A stretch of DNA of 64,000 nt from Crocinitomicaceae bacterium (GTDB lineage Bacteria > Bacteroidota > Bacteroidia > Flavobacteriales_D > Crocinitomicaceae): the NCBI GenBank assembly GCA_024643365.1, contig JAHENC010000021.1:62001-126000 (forward strand), read 5' to 3'. Made by a program: the position numbers and the translations under genes. The notes beneath the pieces were generated by a model. That model worked only from the letters and a program-made list of their open reading frames with translations. It did no database searches and had not been told where the DNA came from. Shown here piece after piece: positions 63,265 through 64,000 of the stretch (position 1 is its first letter; each line of letters opens with the position of its first letter).

Positions 63265-64000
63265 TTACTTCAAATAAGCTTCGAGTCCGTGGAGTCCGCC
63301 TTCGCGGCCAAAGCCACTTTCCTTGTAACCACCGAAGGGTGATGCTGGATCGAATTTATTGTATGTATTGGCCCAAATGACACCAGCTCGAAGTTTCGAT
63401 GTTAAGTTAAAAATGCGAGAACCTTTATCTGTCCAAACACCTGCTGCGAGTCCGTATGGTGAATTGTTCGCTTTTTGAATCACCTCATCAATTGTTCGAA
63501 ATGTTTGAATAGTTAAAACTGGACCAAAAATTTCTTCTTGTGCAATGACACTTGACTGTGCTACATTGGTAAAAATAGTTGGGCGACAAAAGAATCCTTT
63601 TGAAGGTATTTCACATTCCAATTGATACATATCTGCTCCTTCGTTTATCCCTATATTGATGTATTTTTCAATTGTACCTAATTGCTCCTTTGAATTTATT
63701 GCGCCTATATCTGTATTCTTATCTAGTGGATTACCTACATACAAACTTTGCATGCGTTGTTTCAATTTCCGAACAACTTCATCAGCAATCGACTCCTGAA
63801 CATATAAGCGTGAACCCGCGCAGCAGACATGTCCTTGATTGAAGAAAATACCATTCACAATTCCTTCGACAGCTTGATCAATTGGCGCATCCTCTAAAAC
63901 GATGTTCGCTGATTTTCCACCAAGTTCTAAACTGACTCTTTTTGATGTTCCTACCACTGATTTTTGAATCAACTTACCTACTGCCGTAGAACCTGTGAAG
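63265..64000 (-). CDS. Aldehyde dehydrogenase (ALDH16 first-domain-like), C-terminal part
   Basis: The catalytic half of an aldehyde dehydrogenase; its N-terminal part lies beyond the right edge, and the last base of the window is still coding. Visible are FTGSTAVGKLI at the edge, VSLELGGKSANIVLEDAP with the general base, the catalytic cysteine pair in FFNQGHVCCAGSRLYVQE, IFGPVLTIQTFRTIDEVI, and PFGGYKESGFGREGG near the end. The VCCAGSR form and the downstream non-catalytic ALDH match ALDH16-type enzymes. deoC is often nearby in Bacteroidota, but this cannot be seen here. The start is not in the window. Confidence 0.9.
   Translation of the reverse strand, partial: FTGSTAVGKLIQKSVVGTSKRVSLELGGKSANIVLEDAPIDQAVEGIVNGIFFNQGHVCCAGSRLYVQESIADEVVRKLKQRMQSLYVGNPLDKNTDIGAINSKEQLGTIEKYINIGINEGADMYQLECEIPSKGFFCRPTIFTNVAQSSVIAQEEIFGPVLTIQTFRTIDEVIQKANNSPYGLAAGVWTDKGSRIFNLTSKLRAGVIWANTYNKFDPASPFGGYKESGFGREGGLHGLEAYLK

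Overview
The window is a gene-dense, AT-rich piece of a Bacteroidota chromosome. Several signs point to Flavobacteriales, and I would guess a Fluviicola/Crocinitomicaceae-like bacterium. These are type IX secretion and gliding genes (porU, porV, a PorP/SprF family gene, gldJ), proteins with type IX C-terminal domains, a TonB-dependent receptor with a carboxypeptidase-like N-terminal domain, DUF1573, LptF/G and LptD homologues, promoters of the Bacteroidota type (-33 TTTG or TTG, -7 TAnnTTTG) and the lack of clear Shine-Dalgarno sites. The genus is inference; no rRNA or other taxonomic marker was checked. I see no tRNA, rRNA, CRISPR array, transposase, phage gene or integrase, and no gene-free stretch above 300 bases.

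Layout. 1-5.3 kb: 3' end of RNase Z, lptF/G and tgt (minus), then glycosyltransferase, ECF sigma factor and rsmG (plus), then apaG. 5.3-14.5 kb: the type IX secretion block, with porU-porV-ispF-apaG leftward and a PorP/SprF gene and gldJ rightward. 14.5-31.7 kb: housekeeping genes: murF, prfB, gcvH, a secreted DNA/RNA nuclease directly after gyrB, glutathione peroxidase, an OmpA protein, valS, a NUDIX hydrolase, pyrE, birA, rsfS, ftsH, a DUF2007 protein, cdsA, psd and a small Cys/Lys-rich exported peptide. 31.7-38.8 kb: acyl-CoA synthetase, DASS transporter, a small unknown gene, and a plus-strand operon of an RlmI-like methyltransferase, a MATE exporter and fmt.

38.8-42.6 kb is the most unusual locus. 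A leftward operon opens with a good promoter and a complete TPP riboswitch, followed by a TonB-dependent receptor (probable thiamine importer) and, 25 bases later, a protein joining a TonB C-terminal domain to an outer-membrane barrel. 42.7-46.7 kb: AraC regulator, DUF779 protein, aldehyde dehydrogenase and asd. 46.7-53.3 kb: a lamin-tail type IX cargo protein, then a tightly packed set of a small outer-membrane protein, a LETM1-like protein, an unknown protein, an orphan ABC ATPase and a YihY/BrkB membrane protein. 53.3-61 kb: an envelope and redox block with lptD divergent from amidase, mlaD-like, a membrane Fe-S protein, a HAD phosphatase, an HdrB-like CCG protein and a small conserved protein. 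61-64 kb: two small lipoproteins, an XRE regulator, and a two-gene version of an ALDH16-type aldehyde dehydrogenase separated by a 16-bp tandem repeat and running off the right edge.
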